Source: an uncultured Caulobacterales bacterium
Lineage (GTDB): Bacteria > Pseudomonadota > Alphaproteobacteria > Caulobacterales > Caulobacteraceae
Assembly: GCA_903900155.1 (NCBI GenBank)
Contig: CAIUMD010000076.1
Location: forward strand, 1 to 64,000
Direction: 5' to 3'
DNA: 64,000 nucleotides
This document shows positions 45,737 to 54,729 of this stretch, in pieces. A program made the position numbers and the translations under genes. Positions within the stretch are counted from its first letter, which is position 1, and each line of letters begins with the position of its first letter. The notes under the pieces are model-generated. The model worked only from the letters and a program-made list of their open reading frames with translations, had not been told where the DNA came from and searched no databases.

Positions 45737-47200
45737 TCAGCCCTGGGCGCCGCCGACCACCATCTGGTCGATGCGGATCGTCGGCTGGCCCACGCAGACA
45801 GGCACCATCTGCCCGTCCTTGCCGCAGACGGCGACACCGCCGTCGAGCGCCAGGTCATCTCCGATCATGGAGATGTGCTTCAGGGCCTGATAGCCCACCC
45901 CAATCAGGGTGGCGCCCTCCAGCGGCGCGGTGATCCGGCCATCCTCGATCAGATAGGCCTGCTCGGCGGAGAAGTTGAACTGGCCGGAAGTGATGTCCAC
46001 GGTGCCGCCGCTGAACTCCACAGCATAGATCCCGGTCTTGACCGAGCCGATGATCTCGCGCGGATCAAAAGCCCCGCCGTCCAGGAAAGTGTTGGTCATT
46101 CGGGTCATGGGCAGGTGGGCGTAGGACTGGCGCCGCCCGTTGCCCGTGAGGTTGTCCTTCATGATCCGGGCGCTGGTCTTGTCCTGCATGAGGCCAACCA
46201 GCCGTCCGTTCTCGATCAGCGTCGTTCGCTGGCCGGGCACGCCCTCGTCGTCGATGTTGAGCGAGCCGCGCGCGCCGGGAAGCGTGGCGTCATCGACGAC
46301 CGTCACGCCCAGGGCGGCGATCTGCTCTCCCATCAGGCCGTTGAAGGCCGAGGAGCGCTTGCGATGGGCGTCGCCTTCCAGGCCATGGCCGACGGCCTCG
46401 TGCAGCAACACGCCGGGAAAGCCCGGCCCCAGGACCACGGTCATCTCTCCGGCCGGGGCGGGCCTGGCGTCCAGATTGGTCAAGGCGATGGAGGTGGCCT
46501 TGCGCACCATGTCGGCCAGTCGTTCGGCGTCGAACTGGTCGAGCGTGAACCGGCCACCGCCGCCGCTTGATCCGGAGGAGCGCTTGGCGTTGCTCTCGGC
46601 CAGCACGTTGATATCCAGCCGCACCAGGGGCCGCAAATCGCCTGCCAACGCGCCGTCTGTTGCCGCTAGCAGGATGATGGTGTCCTCCACCGACAGGCGC
46701 GCGTTGACCTCGACGATCCGCGGATCGACGGCTCGGGCCATCTCGTCGAGCCGGCGCAGCAAGGCCACCTTCTGGATGGTGTCCAGCCCGCCTGATGCCT
46801 CGATCGTCGCATAGGCGCCCGCATCGTCAGGGACGGCCCTGACTTCGACGCCGCGGCCGCTTTGCGCAGCGTCGACGCCGTGGACCTGCATGCTGCGGGC
46901 CGCGGCGCTCACCGCTTCGATCGACTTAGGGCTGATGTCGCTGGCATAGGCAAAGGCGGTGTTGTCGCCAGTGACCGCCCTTGCGCCGACCCCTTGGGAG
47001 ACGTTGAAGACCGCGCGCGCGACCTTGCCGCGCTCCAGGGCCCATTCATCGCGGGTGGAGGTCTCGAAATAGAGGTCGCCATAGTCGGCGCCCCTTCCCC
47101 AGAGGCCGCCCAGGGCGTTCTGCACCTTGACCACATCCAGGTCGTTGGCAGCCAGAAGCTTGCTGTCGGCCTGGGCCAGCCGCGTGGCGGCAGTGAGCAT
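45737..47200 (-). CDS. tldD: TldD metalloprotease subunit
   Basis: A 487-residue protein from ATG 47200. That start is chosen because AAGGAGA lies about 9 bp upstream; the ATG at 47218 overlaps that site and has none of its own. The N-terminal RGADYGDLYFETSTRDEWAL and VGARAVTGDNTAFAYASDI match TldD, and the metal site HEAVGH (267-272, the HExxxH motif) is intact, followed by GLEGDAHRKRSSAF. TldD pairs with TldE/PmbA to form a cytosolic protease that degrades unfolded peptides, matures microcin B17 and acts on CcdA in E. coli. It is encoded 31 bp after the partner gene. Confidence 0.93.
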   Translation of the reverse strand: MLTAATRLAQADSKLLAANDLDVVKVQNALGGLWGRGADYGDLYFETSTRDEWALERGKVARAVFNVSQGVGARAVTGDNTAFAYASDISPKSIEAVSAAARSMQVHGVDAAQSGRGVEVRAVPDDAGAYATIEASGGLDTIQKVALLRRLDEMARAVDPRIVEVNARLSVEDTIILLAATDGALAGDLRPLVRLDINVLAESNAKRSSGSSGGGGRFTLDQFDAERLADMVRKATSIALTNLDARPAPAGEMTVVLGPGFPGVLLHEAVGHGLEGDAHRKRSSAFNGLMGEQIAALGVTVVDDATLPGARGSLNIDDEGVPGQRTTLIENGRLVGLMQDKTSARIMKDNLTGNGRRQSYAHLPMTRMTNTFLDGGAFDPREIIGSVKTGIYAVEFSGGTVDITSGQFNFSAEQAYLIEDGRITAPLEGATLIGVGYQALKHISMIGDDLALDGGVAVCGKDGQMVPVCVGQPTIRIDQMVVGGAQG

Positions 47201-47231
47201 GCGATTTTTCTCCTTCATCAATGGGAGGCGA

Positions 47232-48635
47232 TCAGCGGCCGGCGATCTGCAGGTCGGGCAGCAGAACCGAGCCCGTGCGCACCCCGCCCGAGCGGTGGAC
47301 GTCGGCGCCGACGGCGATGATCGCCTGCAGCATCGCTTGAAGATTGCCCGCGACCGTGAAGCCCTCGACGGGACCTACGACTTGGCCGTTCTCGACCCAG
47401 AACCCAGAGGCCGCGCGCGAATAGGCGCCGGTCGTCGGATTGACCCCGCCGCCCATGAACCGCGTCAGCCAAAGGCCGGTCCCGAGCTTTCGGAGCATGG
47501 AGTCGAGGTCGTCGCCCGGCCGAGTATCGCGGCTCGTCAGGGTCAGATTGCGCATGCCGCCGGCGTTGCCGGTGGACGAAAGTCCCAACTTCCGGGCCAT
47601 CCGGCTGCCCAGGAAAAGCCCTTTCACCAGCCCGTCCTCGACGACTTGGCGGCGCTTGCCGGCCACCCCTTCGTCGTCGAACGCGGCGCTGGCCAGGCCA
47701 AACGGCTCGAAGGGGTCTTCGGTCAACGAAAGATGGGGCGCGGCGATGGTTTGCCCCAGGGCGTCGGGCAGGAAAGTCATGCGCCGATACTGCGCCTGGC
47801 CGCCCAGCTGCGCGCAAAGATCGCGCACCAGGCTGGCGGCTACGGTCGCATCGATCAGGACCGGCGCGCGCCGGGTGCTCAAGGTCGTCGCGCCCAACCT
47901 GGTCAAGGCCCGTTGCGCGGCGCGGCGGCCAACGACGCTTTCGGGATCAAGCCCCTTGTACTGGCGATCGACCGACATCCAATGGTCCTGCACCATTGCC
48001 TTGTCGCGCTCGGCGATCACCTGGCACCAAAGCGACTGCATCGAGGCCCCGCCGGTGCGGCAAAATCCCTGGCTGGTGGCCAACGCCCATCGGCTATCCC
48101 GGCTGGCGGCGCCGGCTTGGGTAACCCTGACCTTGTCGCCCGTCGCTTCGCCAAGCGCGGCGGCTTCCAGCGCCAGCGCGGCCTGGATCAAGTCCGCTGC
48201 GCTACTGCCCGACGGCGCAAACAGGGGAACATCCGGCGTGGCCCAGGCCAAGGCGTCTCGATCGGCCAGGCCCGCGTCCTCATCCGGCTCCAGCTGCGTG
48301 GCCATGGCGAGTGCTTGCTCGACGGCCTTGTCGATCGCCTCGCGGCTCAAGGCCTGGGTTGTGGCGCTGCCGGTGCGTCCGTTCTGATGGACCGTCACCA
48401 CGAGCGATTGGTCGCCGTCGCGGGTAGCCGTCTCCACCGCATGGTTGGCGACCTGAATATTGATCCCGCCGGCCTCGCTGACGATCGCGCCGGCCTGCGC
48501 CGCGCCCAGGGCCGCGCTCTTGTCGATCGCGTAGGATGCCAGCTTGGCCAGGTCGGCCTCGGTCCGCAGCAGATAGCCATCACCGCCTTGGCGGGGTTCG
48601 GCCGCGGGAGCACGAGAAAGACTGCTGACGTTCAT
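47232..48635 (-). CDS. pmbA: TldE/PmbA family protein, TldD partner
   Basis: A 467-residue protein. ATG 48635 has AAGGG about 6 bp upstream. TldE features include DQSLVVTVHQNGRTGSATT, RRAPVLIDATVAASLV, AAFDDEGVAGKRRQVVEDG, STGNAGGMRNLTLT and the C-terminal GFWVENGQVVGPVEGFTVAGN. No HExxxH motif is present, as expected for the non-catalytic subunit. It lies upstream of tldD on the same strand, so the heterodimer is made from one transcript. It follows an S9 peptidase gene across a 483-bp gap that contains a gene remnant. Confidence 0.9.
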   Translation of the reverse strand: MNVSSLSRAPAAEPRQGGDGYLLRTEADLAKLASYAIDKSAALGAAQAGAIVSEAGGINIQVANHAVETATRDGDQSLVVTVHQNGRTGSATTQALSREAIDKAVEQALAMATQLEPDEDAGLADRDALAWATPDVPLFAPSGSSAADLIQAALALEAAALGEATGDKVRVTQAGAASRDSRWALATSQGFCRTGGASMQSLWCQVIAERDKAMVQDHWMSVDRQYKGLDPESVVGRRAAQRALTRLGATTLSTRRAPVLIDATVAASLVRDLCAQLGGQAQYRRMTFLPDALGQTIAAPHLSLTEDPFEPFGLASAAFDDEGVAGKRRQVVEDGLVKGLFLGSRMARKLGLSSTGNAGGMRNLTLTSRDTRPGDDLDSMLRKLGTGLWLTRFMGGGVNPTTGAYSRAASGFWVENGQVVGPVEGFTVAGNLQAMLQAIIAVGADVHRSGGVRTGSVLLPDLQIAGR

Positions 48636-48749
48636 GGGGAACCCTTGCGCAAAGCCGGCCGCGACAAGGATGAGGACGGCTCCAGAACCGGCCTGTCGGG
48701 CGGACTGCAATTTAGCGCTGGCGCATCGGCGCGATGTCTCTGGCGGACC

Positions 48750-49020
48750 CGACCTCTTGCCTGAGGCTGCAAAAGCAAGATCGGGCGCCATCCGGTCCCT
48801 TGGCCTGATCCCTGCGGCCTGCTGCCTGTCCTGTCCTCGGCCTCGGGCGTGCTGATGCCGGTGTCGATGGCGGCCCCGGGCTTTCAGACCAATCTGAAGA
48901 CGGCGGGCAAGACCAGCGGCCGCGCAGCCGCGGCGGTGGTCCTGCCGCTCGGCGGCCTGGTGAGCCTGATGCTGATCGAACTGCTGAAGGTGCGCCGAAC
49001 GCAATCGCGTGCTCTGCTTG
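48750..49020 (+). pseudogene. unrecognised membrane-protein remnant in the S9-pmbA gap
   Basis: In the 483-bp gap 48636-49118, plus-strand DNA shows GC3-rich coding bias over GVLMPVSMAAPGFQTNLK and then RAAAAVVLPLGGLVSLML, a single hydrophobic span followed by a basic stretch. It has no credible start, and just upstream the coding-like signal moves to another frame (GAIRSLGLIPAACCL), as after a frameshift. I read it as the relic of a lost membrane-protein gene. Nothing else is seen in the gap. Confidence 0.3.
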
Positions 49021-49118
49021 ATCGCCAACCCACCGGCCGTCGCCCCCGGGGTGCGCCCCCTCCCCCGGAAAAGCGAGCGCCGCCGTCGAGGCCATCGACG
49101 GCGGCAGTCCAATGGCGT

Positions 49119-51065
49119 CTAGGACAGAGAATCCTCGACGATTTGTGCGGTGTTGCCGTCGACCTCGCCGGGCGAGATCGGCTCGCTGCGGCCGCCCAGG
49201 TACTTTTCCAGGAACTGTTCGGTCAGCGCGTTAAAGAGGATGTTGTTGGCCGGGCGTTGGAAGCCATGCCCCTCGTCGGGATAGAGCACATAGGTCACCG
49301 GTACGGCGTTGGCCTTCATGGCCTCGACCATCTGATCGCTTTCGGTCTGCTTGACGCGCGGATCGTTGGCGCCTTGGCCGATCATCAGCGGCCGGCGGAT
49401 CTTGCCGGCCTGGTGAACCGGCGAGCGAGCCTTCATCAACGCGCGGCCTTCTTCGGTCTCGGCGTTGCCGATCATCCGATAGAGCTGGTTCTTGGCCGCC
49501 TCCCAATAGGGGGGGATCGAGGCGGCCAGCGTTTCCAGATTGGACGGCCCCACGATGTCGACGCCGCAGGCGAAGCTTTCGGGGTGGGCGCTCATCGCCC
49601 AGAGGGTGGCGTAGCCCCCGTAGCTGCCCCCCATGATGCAGATGCGGTCCTTATCGGCCACGCCCCGAGCGATCGCCCAATTCACCGCGTCGATCAGGTC
49701 ATCGTCCATCTTGCCGCCCCACTGACCGTCGCCGGCCCGCAGGAAGGCTTTGCCAAAGCCGGTGGAAGCTCGGAAATTGACACTGAGCACCGCATAGCCG
49801 CGATTGGCCAACCACTGGTGCTGGGCGTCGTAGCCCCAGGTGTCACGGGCCTGCGGGCCGCCATGCACCAGCAGCACCAGGGGCAAAGGCTCGACGCTCT
49901 CCAGCGCGCGGGTCTCATCATCGACGTGGACCGGCAAGGTCAGATAGCTGACGAGGTTGAGGCCATCGCGCGACCGGATGGTGGTGGCCTGCATGCGGGC
50001 CAGCGGCGCGCCGGCAAGGGCGGGGCGAACGTCGTAAAGCTTGGTCAGGGTCTTGGTGGCGCGGGTGTAGTGGTAGAACGTGGTCGGGCTGACGTCGGTG
50101 GAGGCGCCGATGACCCACACCGCGTCGTCGTTGGTGCGACTGGAAATGCCCCACTGGCCAAGGCCACGCAGGTCAAGATGCTCCACGTCCTGGCGGATCG
50201 CCTCGTCCAGGATGTGAATTTCCCGCTTTTCGTAGGTCGCCGTCCAGGCCAGCGGCGCGTGAGTATGAATATCGGTCCAGACGCCGGCTATGTCGGCCAG
50301 CGGATGCTCGGCGATCAGCACGCCGTGGTCGGGATCGCCCTCCAAGTCATAGCTGAGCAGGGCCGCGGTGTCGCGTCCGCGGCTGTCGGTCATGTAGAGG
50401 GTGCGACCATCGCGGTTGAGGGCCGTCGGCCAGGTGTTGGACGCGTCGCTTTCAGCGATCTTGCGCCAGGTCTTCCAGCCATCCCCGTCGGGAACCTTGA
50501 TGTCGATGCCGCCATCCGGCTGCGGCTCAAGGCCCAGTCGAACCTGATAGTCATCGCTGGCGATAAAGCCGAAGAAGCCGGGGTTTTCCCGAACCAGGGT
50601 CAAGGCCCCGGTTGATAGCTCCAGGCAGAAAAGATCGGCGAAGCGCGGATCACGCTTGTTGAGGCTGACCAGGATCTCGCCGGGCCGCTCCCGGCTTTGC
50701 GCCGCGATGCTGGCCCGCGCGCCTTCGAACGGCGTCAGGTCCCGGACCTCGCCGCCAGCGACGGGCACGGCGTAGAGATGTTCATCCTCGTCGCCGTCCT
50801 TGTCCTGCAGATAGAGCAGGTGCACCCCGTCATAGGCCCAGCTGAACGAGTAGACGCCGCGATGGGTGTCCTTGGTCAGCGGCCGCGCGGCGGCAAGGGC
50901 CTTGGCCGCGTCCGGTTCCCAGTCGCAGATCCACAGGTTCATCACCCCGTCGAGCGGCGCGGCGAAGGCCAGCCAGCGGCCGCAGGGGCTGATCTGGCAA
51001 CCGCCGCGCTCGGGATTGCCAAACAGGACGGCGCGGGAAATGAGGTCGGTGTTGTGCAGGGACAT
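49119..51065 (-). CDS. S9-family (prolyl oligopeptidase/acylaminoacyl-type) serine peptidase
   Basis: A 648-residue protein from ATG 51065 (MSLHNTDLISRAV). There is no signal peptide, so it is cytosolic. The N-terminal half (about 20-370) has the WD-like blade repeats of a beta-propeller (GRWLAFAAPLDGVMNLWI, FSWAYDGVHLLYL). The C-terminal alpha/beta-hydrolase has LVLLVHGGP, MGGSYGGYATLW (nucleophile Ser), GANDPRVKQTESDQM (Asp) and YPDEGHGF (His), which is the S9C layout. It would trim short peptides and so complements TldD/TldE immediately downstream. Confidence 0.92.
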   Translation of the reverse strand: MSLHNTDLISRAVLFGNPERGGCQISPCGRWLAFAAPLDGVMNLWICDWEPDAAKALAAARPLTKDTHRGVYSFSWAYDGVHLLYLQDKDGDEDEHLYAVPVAGGEVRDLTPFEGARASIAAQSRERPGEILVSLNKRDPRFADLFCLELSTGALTLVRENPGFFGFIASDDYQVRLGLEPQPDGGIDIKVPDGDGWKTWRKIAESDASNTWPTALNRDGRTLYMTDSRGRDTAALLSYDLEGDPDHGVLIAEHPLADIAGVWTDIHTHAPLAWTATYEKREIHILDEAIRQDVEHLDLRGLGQWGISSRTNDDAVWVIGASTDVSPTTFYHYTRATKTLTKLYDVRPALAGAPLARMQATTIRSRDGLNLVSYLTLPVHVDDETRALESVEPLPLVLLVHGGPQARDTWGYDAQHQWLANRGYAVLSVNFRASTGFGKAFLRAGDGQWGGKMDDDLIDAVNWAIARGVADKDRICIMGGSYGGYATLWAMSAHPESFACGVDIVGPSNLETLAASIPPYWEAAKNQLYRMIGNAETEEGRALMKARSPVHQAGKIRRPLMIGQGANDPRVKQTESDQMVEAMKANAVPVTYVLYPDEGHGFQRPANNILFNALTEQFLEKYLGGRSEPISPGEVDGNTAQIVEDSLS

Positions 51066-51160
51066 CGAAGCTGGATCTTCTCGAAAGGTCGCCCAAGGGC
51101 GGGGAGCGTTGGGGGATCCGGGCCGGCGATGCCGATGGCGCCGACCAGGATCCTGTTGGG

Positions 51161-51526
51161 TCAAGCCGGCAGGGCCGGGGCGTCGATGTCGCCGAAAGCT
51201 TCGGCGAACCGTTCGAAATTCGAGCCGCTGACGCCGGCGACGTTGATGCGGCCGAACAGGGCTGACTGCAGTCCCGGAAAGAACGCGTCCTGCCGCCTAG
51301 GCGCAAACACCGCATCGCCAACCGGGCCCAGATAGCCCTTTGAGGTCCGCCGCTCGACCAGCAGGCGCTCGGGGGCCTTGACGGCCGCCATGATCGGAAT
51401 GTCGCCGCCTTCGTCGCGATAGGCGCCCTCGCCCAGATCGATCTTGTCGGCGCGGGGATCGGCCTGCATCAGCGCGGCCAGCTCCATCAGGGAGTCGCTC
51501 TTGGCGAGGGGCAGACGCTCAAACAT
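51161..51526 (-). pseudogene. aromatic/aspartate aminotransferase with large internal deletion
   Basis: 121 codons. MFERLPLAKSDSLMELAALM, then KIDLGEGAYRDEGG and SKGYLGPVGD, is the start of a class-I TyrB/AspC-type aminotransferase. After APRRQD the frame passes straight to GRINVAGVSGSNFERFAEAF, which is its C-terminus. About 270 residues, including the PLP lysine and most of the fold, are missing, so it cannot be active. The frame and ribosome-binding region are kept, suggesting a clean in-frame or near-in-frame deletion. The adjacent Lrp gene probably regulated the intact enzyme. Confidence 0.75.
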
Positions 51527-51764
51527 TGGCGGGACCTTGCTCAAGAGCATGCGCGGCCTTGGTGCGATGGGTGACCATGCGGCGGTGAAGGTCGTTGACC
51601 ACGCCGCTGCCGGTCTTGACGCAGAGACCCGGCACCAGGGCGTGGACAAAACACGCGACCGCGCCAAACAGCATGGCCGCGCCGAACGAGGCGGCCACGC
51701 CCATGTGCTGCAGATAGGACTCGTTGACCGAGTCAGGATGATCGACGAACAGTCGCTTGAACAT
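51519..51764 (-). CDS. DUF6356 family small membrane protein
   Basis: 81 residues. MFKRLFVDHPDSVNESYLQH, then MGVAASFGAAMLFGAVACFV, HALVPGLCVKTGS and LHRRMVTHR, is the pattern of the alphaproteobacterial DUF6356 family: a conserved HP-SVxESY head, one membrane-embedded segment and a VKTGS tail. The function is unknown. It overlaps the aminotransferase remnant by 8 bp and sits downstream of the Lrp gene on the same strand. Confidence 0.75.
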   Translation of the reverse strand: MFKRLFVDHPDSVNESYLQHMGVAASFGAAMLFGAVACFVHALVPGLCVKTGSGVVNDLHRRMVTHRTKAAHALEQGPANV

Positions 51765-51882
51765 GGGCTTCTCCGCTAAGGCGCGCGGATCGTAGGTCAG
51801 GAGGGCGAGAGGCATTTTCTCAAACTCACTGCTCAAGGCGGATTTTGGAGAACAAAATCCCCAAAAGTCGCCAAATCGGAGA

Positions 51883-52347
51883 TCAGTTCGCACGGATCGG
51901 CAACGCGGTCGTGAATTTGATTTGCTCCATAGCGAAGCTGGACGACACGTCGCTCAGCGGCGCGAGCGCGATCAGGCGCTTGTAGAAGCGATCGAAGGCG
52001 GCGATGTCGCGCACCAGAACCTTGAGCAGATAGTCGACCTCGCCGCTCATCCGATAGAATTCGACGACCTCAGGAAGGGAAGCGGCCTTGCGGAAGGCCT
52101 CCAGCCAGCGGTCGTCATGCTGATTGGTCCTGATCGACACGAAGACGACCAGCGGCAGGTCCAGCGCCTCGCGATCGAGCAAGGCGACGCGGGCGGTGAT
52201 GACACCGGCTTCCTGTAGACGCTTGATGCGCTTCCAGCATGGCGTTTGGGACAGACCCACGCGCTCGGCCAGTTCGGCGACCGCGATGGTGGCGTCCAGT
52301 TGGAGAATCGCAAGGATGCGACGATCGATGGCGTCCAGGGTGAACAT
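51883..52347 (-). CDS. Lrp/AsnC-family transcriptional regulator
   Basis: 154 residues. The N-terminal HTH (DAIDRRILAILQLDATIAVA, ELAERVGLSQTPCWKRIKRL) is followed by the RAM domain (VVFVSIRTNQHDDRWLEAF, YRMSGEVDYLLKVLVRD). The length is normal. It is an amino-acid-responsive regulator, probably of the aminotransferase originally encoded downstream. It is divergent from the response-regulator gene at 52688. Confidence 0.92.
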   Translation of the reverse strand: MFTLDAIDRRILAILQLDATIAVAELAERVGLSQTPCWKRIKRLQEAGVITARVALLDREALDLPLVVFVSIRTNQHDDRWLEAFRKAASLPEVVEFYRMSGEVDYLLKVLVRDIAAFDRFYKRLIALAPLSDVSSSFAMEQIKFTTALPIRAN

Positions 52348-52687
52348 ATCTGCATAACGGAGTTCGAGGATGGCGGCGCAGAACCGTGCGCGGGAGCGAG
52401 ACGCGCCGGCGCTATCGAAGATCAGGAACTGCGTGCGATGGACGCGGGAGGGCGCATCCTCGTCTCTTTGACTAGGATCAGCCGCCGCCGCCGGTCAAGA
52501 AAAACCATGGATCGGCGACGAATCGTCGCGACGTCGAACGCCCGGCGGGTCCAGGCTTGCGGTCCTGGCCTCTAGACAACAGCCTGACACGGTCGCAATT
52601 AGACGGGTTTAAAATCAGGCGCAGCGGTGAAAACCAGATCGCGCCCAGTCGACCGTCAGGTCGATAGCACTAGGGAGATCCGTGGAG
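52348..52687. promoter_or_regulatory. 340-bp divergent regulatory region with two palindromes
   Basis: It lies between the Lrp (minus) and response-regulator (plus) genes. It contains GCGACGA-A-TCGTCGC (52515-52529) and TCGACC-GTCA-GGTCGA (52649-52664), the latter 23 bp before the response-regulator ATG. An AT-rich stretch near 52597-52620 is a candidate promoter. No coding sequence is recognisable. Confidence 0.4.
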
Positions 52688-53362
52688 ATGAGGGTTCTCC
52701 TGGTCGAAGACGAACCCGAAATGGTCTCGGCTCTGCGCGACGCCCTGCGTCGCCACCAGATTCTGCTGGACCATACCGCCAACCTCTACGAGGCCGAGGC
52801 CATGGCTTCGTCGTCGAGCTTCGATATCATCATTCTGGACCGCCAGCTTCCCGACGGCGACGGCCTTGGGCTGGTCCCCAAGCTGCGAGCCAAGAAGAAC
52901 CCCGTGCCGGTTCTGGTCCTGACCGCGCGCGGCGACATCGCCGATCGCGTCGAGGGTCTCGACTACGGGTCGGACGACTATCTGACCAAGCCGTTCGCGA
53001 TCGAGGAGCTTCTGGCGCGGCTGCGCGCTCTGGCCCGGCGTGGCGGCGATCTGCAAAGCGACATCGTCAAGGCCGGCCGGCTGAGCTTCGATTTTGGCAA
53101 GCGCGACGCGCGCGTCGATGGGGTGTCTTTGGACCTGACCCGGCGTGAAATCCTCGTCCTGGAGGCGCTGTTGCGGAACTTCGGCCGCATGGTCCCCAGA
53201 AACTCGTTGATGGAGTCGGTGTTTTCGATGGACGACGAGGTCCAGCCCAACGCCTTGGACCTGCAGGTCTCGCGGCTACGGCGCAAGCTGTCGGCGGCGA
53301 CCAGCGGCCTGGCGGTCAATGTGGTTCGTGGCGTGGGCTACCTGCTGCAGGAAGATCTGTGA
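52688..53362 (+). CDS. OmpR/PhoB-type response regulator
   Basis: 224 residues. The receiver domain has acidic E7/D8, phospho-acceptor D51 (IILDRQLPDGDG), the LTARGD switch residue and conserved Lys in YLTKPF. The C-terminal winged helix (about 130-224) has LTRREILVLEALLRNFGRMV, LDLQVSRLRRKL and VRGVGYLL. The start is ATG 52688 with AGGGAG about 10 bp upstream; a GTG at 52682 is possible. The last codon overlaps the kinase start as GTGA. Confidence 0.93.
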   Translation: MRVLLVEDEPEMVSALRDALRRHQILLDHTANLYEAEAMASSSSFDIIILDRQLPDGDGLGLVPKLRAKKNPVPVLVLTARGDIADRVEGLDYGSDDYLTKPFAIEELLARLRALARRGGDLQSDIVKAGRLSFDFGKRDARVDGVSLDLTRREILVLEALLRNFGRMVPRNSLMESVFSMDDEVQPNALDLQVSRLRRKLSAATSGLAVNVVRGVGYLLQEDL

Positions 53363-54729
53363 GCCTGCTGCGCCCGCGTTCGCTGAGAGGCTGGCTGATC
53401 AGCCGGCTGGCGATCGCGCAAGTCATCATCCTTCTGTTGCTCTATGTCGGCAACGCCGCGGCTGGCGCCTGGCTTTGGCTGAACGGCTCGATCGTCGACG
53501 TCGCCTACGAGCGCAGTTCCACAGACGCCCTGGCCAATTCGGTCAAGCGCAGCGCATCCGGAAAGCTCTATCTTGCTCCGACACGTGAGCTTCAGCGGTT
53601 GCGCGCAACAGCGAGCGGCTTCTGGTTCATCGTTCGCGACCGCCAGGGCCAACGCCTGACGGATGGCGCGCCGCCCCAGGAAGTTCAAAAGATCCTGCTC
53701 TCGCTCGATCTGATCGATGCCGCCCGGCTGGCGCCTTACACCGAAAAGCCCATCCCCGCCCTGGCGACGGTTCAATGGGTCAAAACCGACGCGGGCCCGG
53801 TGCAGCTGATCATCAGCGGTCGCGGCCGCGCGACGCTTGCCCAAGTCGCCAGCATCATGGGAAGCCCGGCGCTTCTGACAGCGTTGCTGGTGGGCGTGGC
53901 CATCGTCATCGTGCTGGCGATCATCACCCCCCTGACGGTCCGGCGAGCCCTTCGCGGGCTGGATCAAACCGCCGAGGAGGCCCGGCAGATCGATGTCGAT
54001 CGTAGCGGCGCGCGTCTTGGAGAGACCAACCTTCCCAGTGAGATCCTGCCATTCGTGCGCACGATCAACGACACGCTCTACAGGCTGGATAAGGGATATG
54101 AGGGCCAAAGACGGTTCCTGGCGGACGCGGCCCACGAGCTACGCACGCCGATCGCGATCCTGACGACTCGGATCTCGGCGCTGCCGCCGGGCGCGGCGCG
54201 AAGCCGGCTTCTGGAGGACGCCGCCCGGCTGACGGCCCTGGCCGATCAGCTGCTGGACCTGCAGCGGCTGGAGCAGCAACGGGTCGTCTATGCCGACATC
54301 GACCTTGTCGCCCTGACCGAACAGGTGGTGCTGGACACTGCTCCGATGGCGTTCAGCGCCGGCTATGAGGTCAATTTCGAGCCGGAGACACCAAGCCTGA
54401 TGGTTAGGGCCGACCCCATGGCCATCGGCCGCGCCCTGACCAATCTGGTGCTCAACGCCATCAATTATGGCGGTCGAAGCGGGTCAATCACGATCCGGGT
54501 GCGAAGCTTTGGCTGGATCGAGGTCGCCGACCAAGGTCCCGGCATTCCCGAAGCCGACCGGGACCAGGTCTTCGAGCCCTTTCACCGGCTCAAACAGGAC
54601 GGCCAGGGCGTGGGCCTGGGGCTTGATCTGGTTCGCCGGATCATGCGCCTGCACGGCGGTGAGGTGACCCTGGCTCAGACCAACGATCGCGGCGCGTGCT
54701 TTCGTCTGAGTTTTCCACTCTCCAACTGA
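53359..54729 (+). CDS. sensor histidine kinase
   Basis: 456 residues, GTG start overlapping the response-regulator stop. TM1 spans about 14-38 and TM2 about 170-191, with a periplasmic domain of about 130 residues between them. HAMP-like linker, then HisKA with H259 (FLADAAHELRTPIAIL), N-box NLVLNAINYGG, G1 DQGPGIPEADRDQVFEPF and G2 GVGLGLDLVRRI. The ligand is unknown. The STN-type siderophore receptor 450 bp downstream on the same strand is a plausible regulatory target. Confidence 0.93.
   Translation: MSLLRPRSLRGWLISRLAIAQVIILLLLYVGNAAAGAWLWLNGSIVDVAYERSSTDALANSVKRSASGKLYLAPTRELQRLRATASGFWFIVRDRQGQRLTDGAPPQEVQKILLSLDLIDAARLAPYTEKPIPALATVQWVKTDAGPVQLIISGRGRATLAQVASIMGSPALLTALLVGVAIVIVLAIITPLTVRRALRGLDQTAEEARQIDVDRSGARLGETNLPSEILPFVRTINDTLYRLDKGYEGQRRFLADAAHELRTPIAILTTRISALPPGAARSRLLEDAARLTALADQLLDLQRLEQQRVVYADIDLVALTEQVVLDTAPMAFSAGYEVNFEPETPSLMVRADPMAIGRALTNLVLNAINYGGRSGSITIRVRSFGWIEVADQGPGIPEADRDQVFEPFHRLKQDGQGVGLGLDLVRRIMRLHGGEVTLAQTNDRGACFRLSFPLSN

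Noticed and set aside
45396-51065. RiPP/lasso-peptide or microcin-type biosynthetic cluster (TldD/TldE, S9 peptidase, small 81-residue protein)
   Set aside because: No precursor with leader and core, no cyclase, YcaO or B1/B2 proteins; the S9 enzyme lacks a signal peptide, and the small protein does not look like a precursor.
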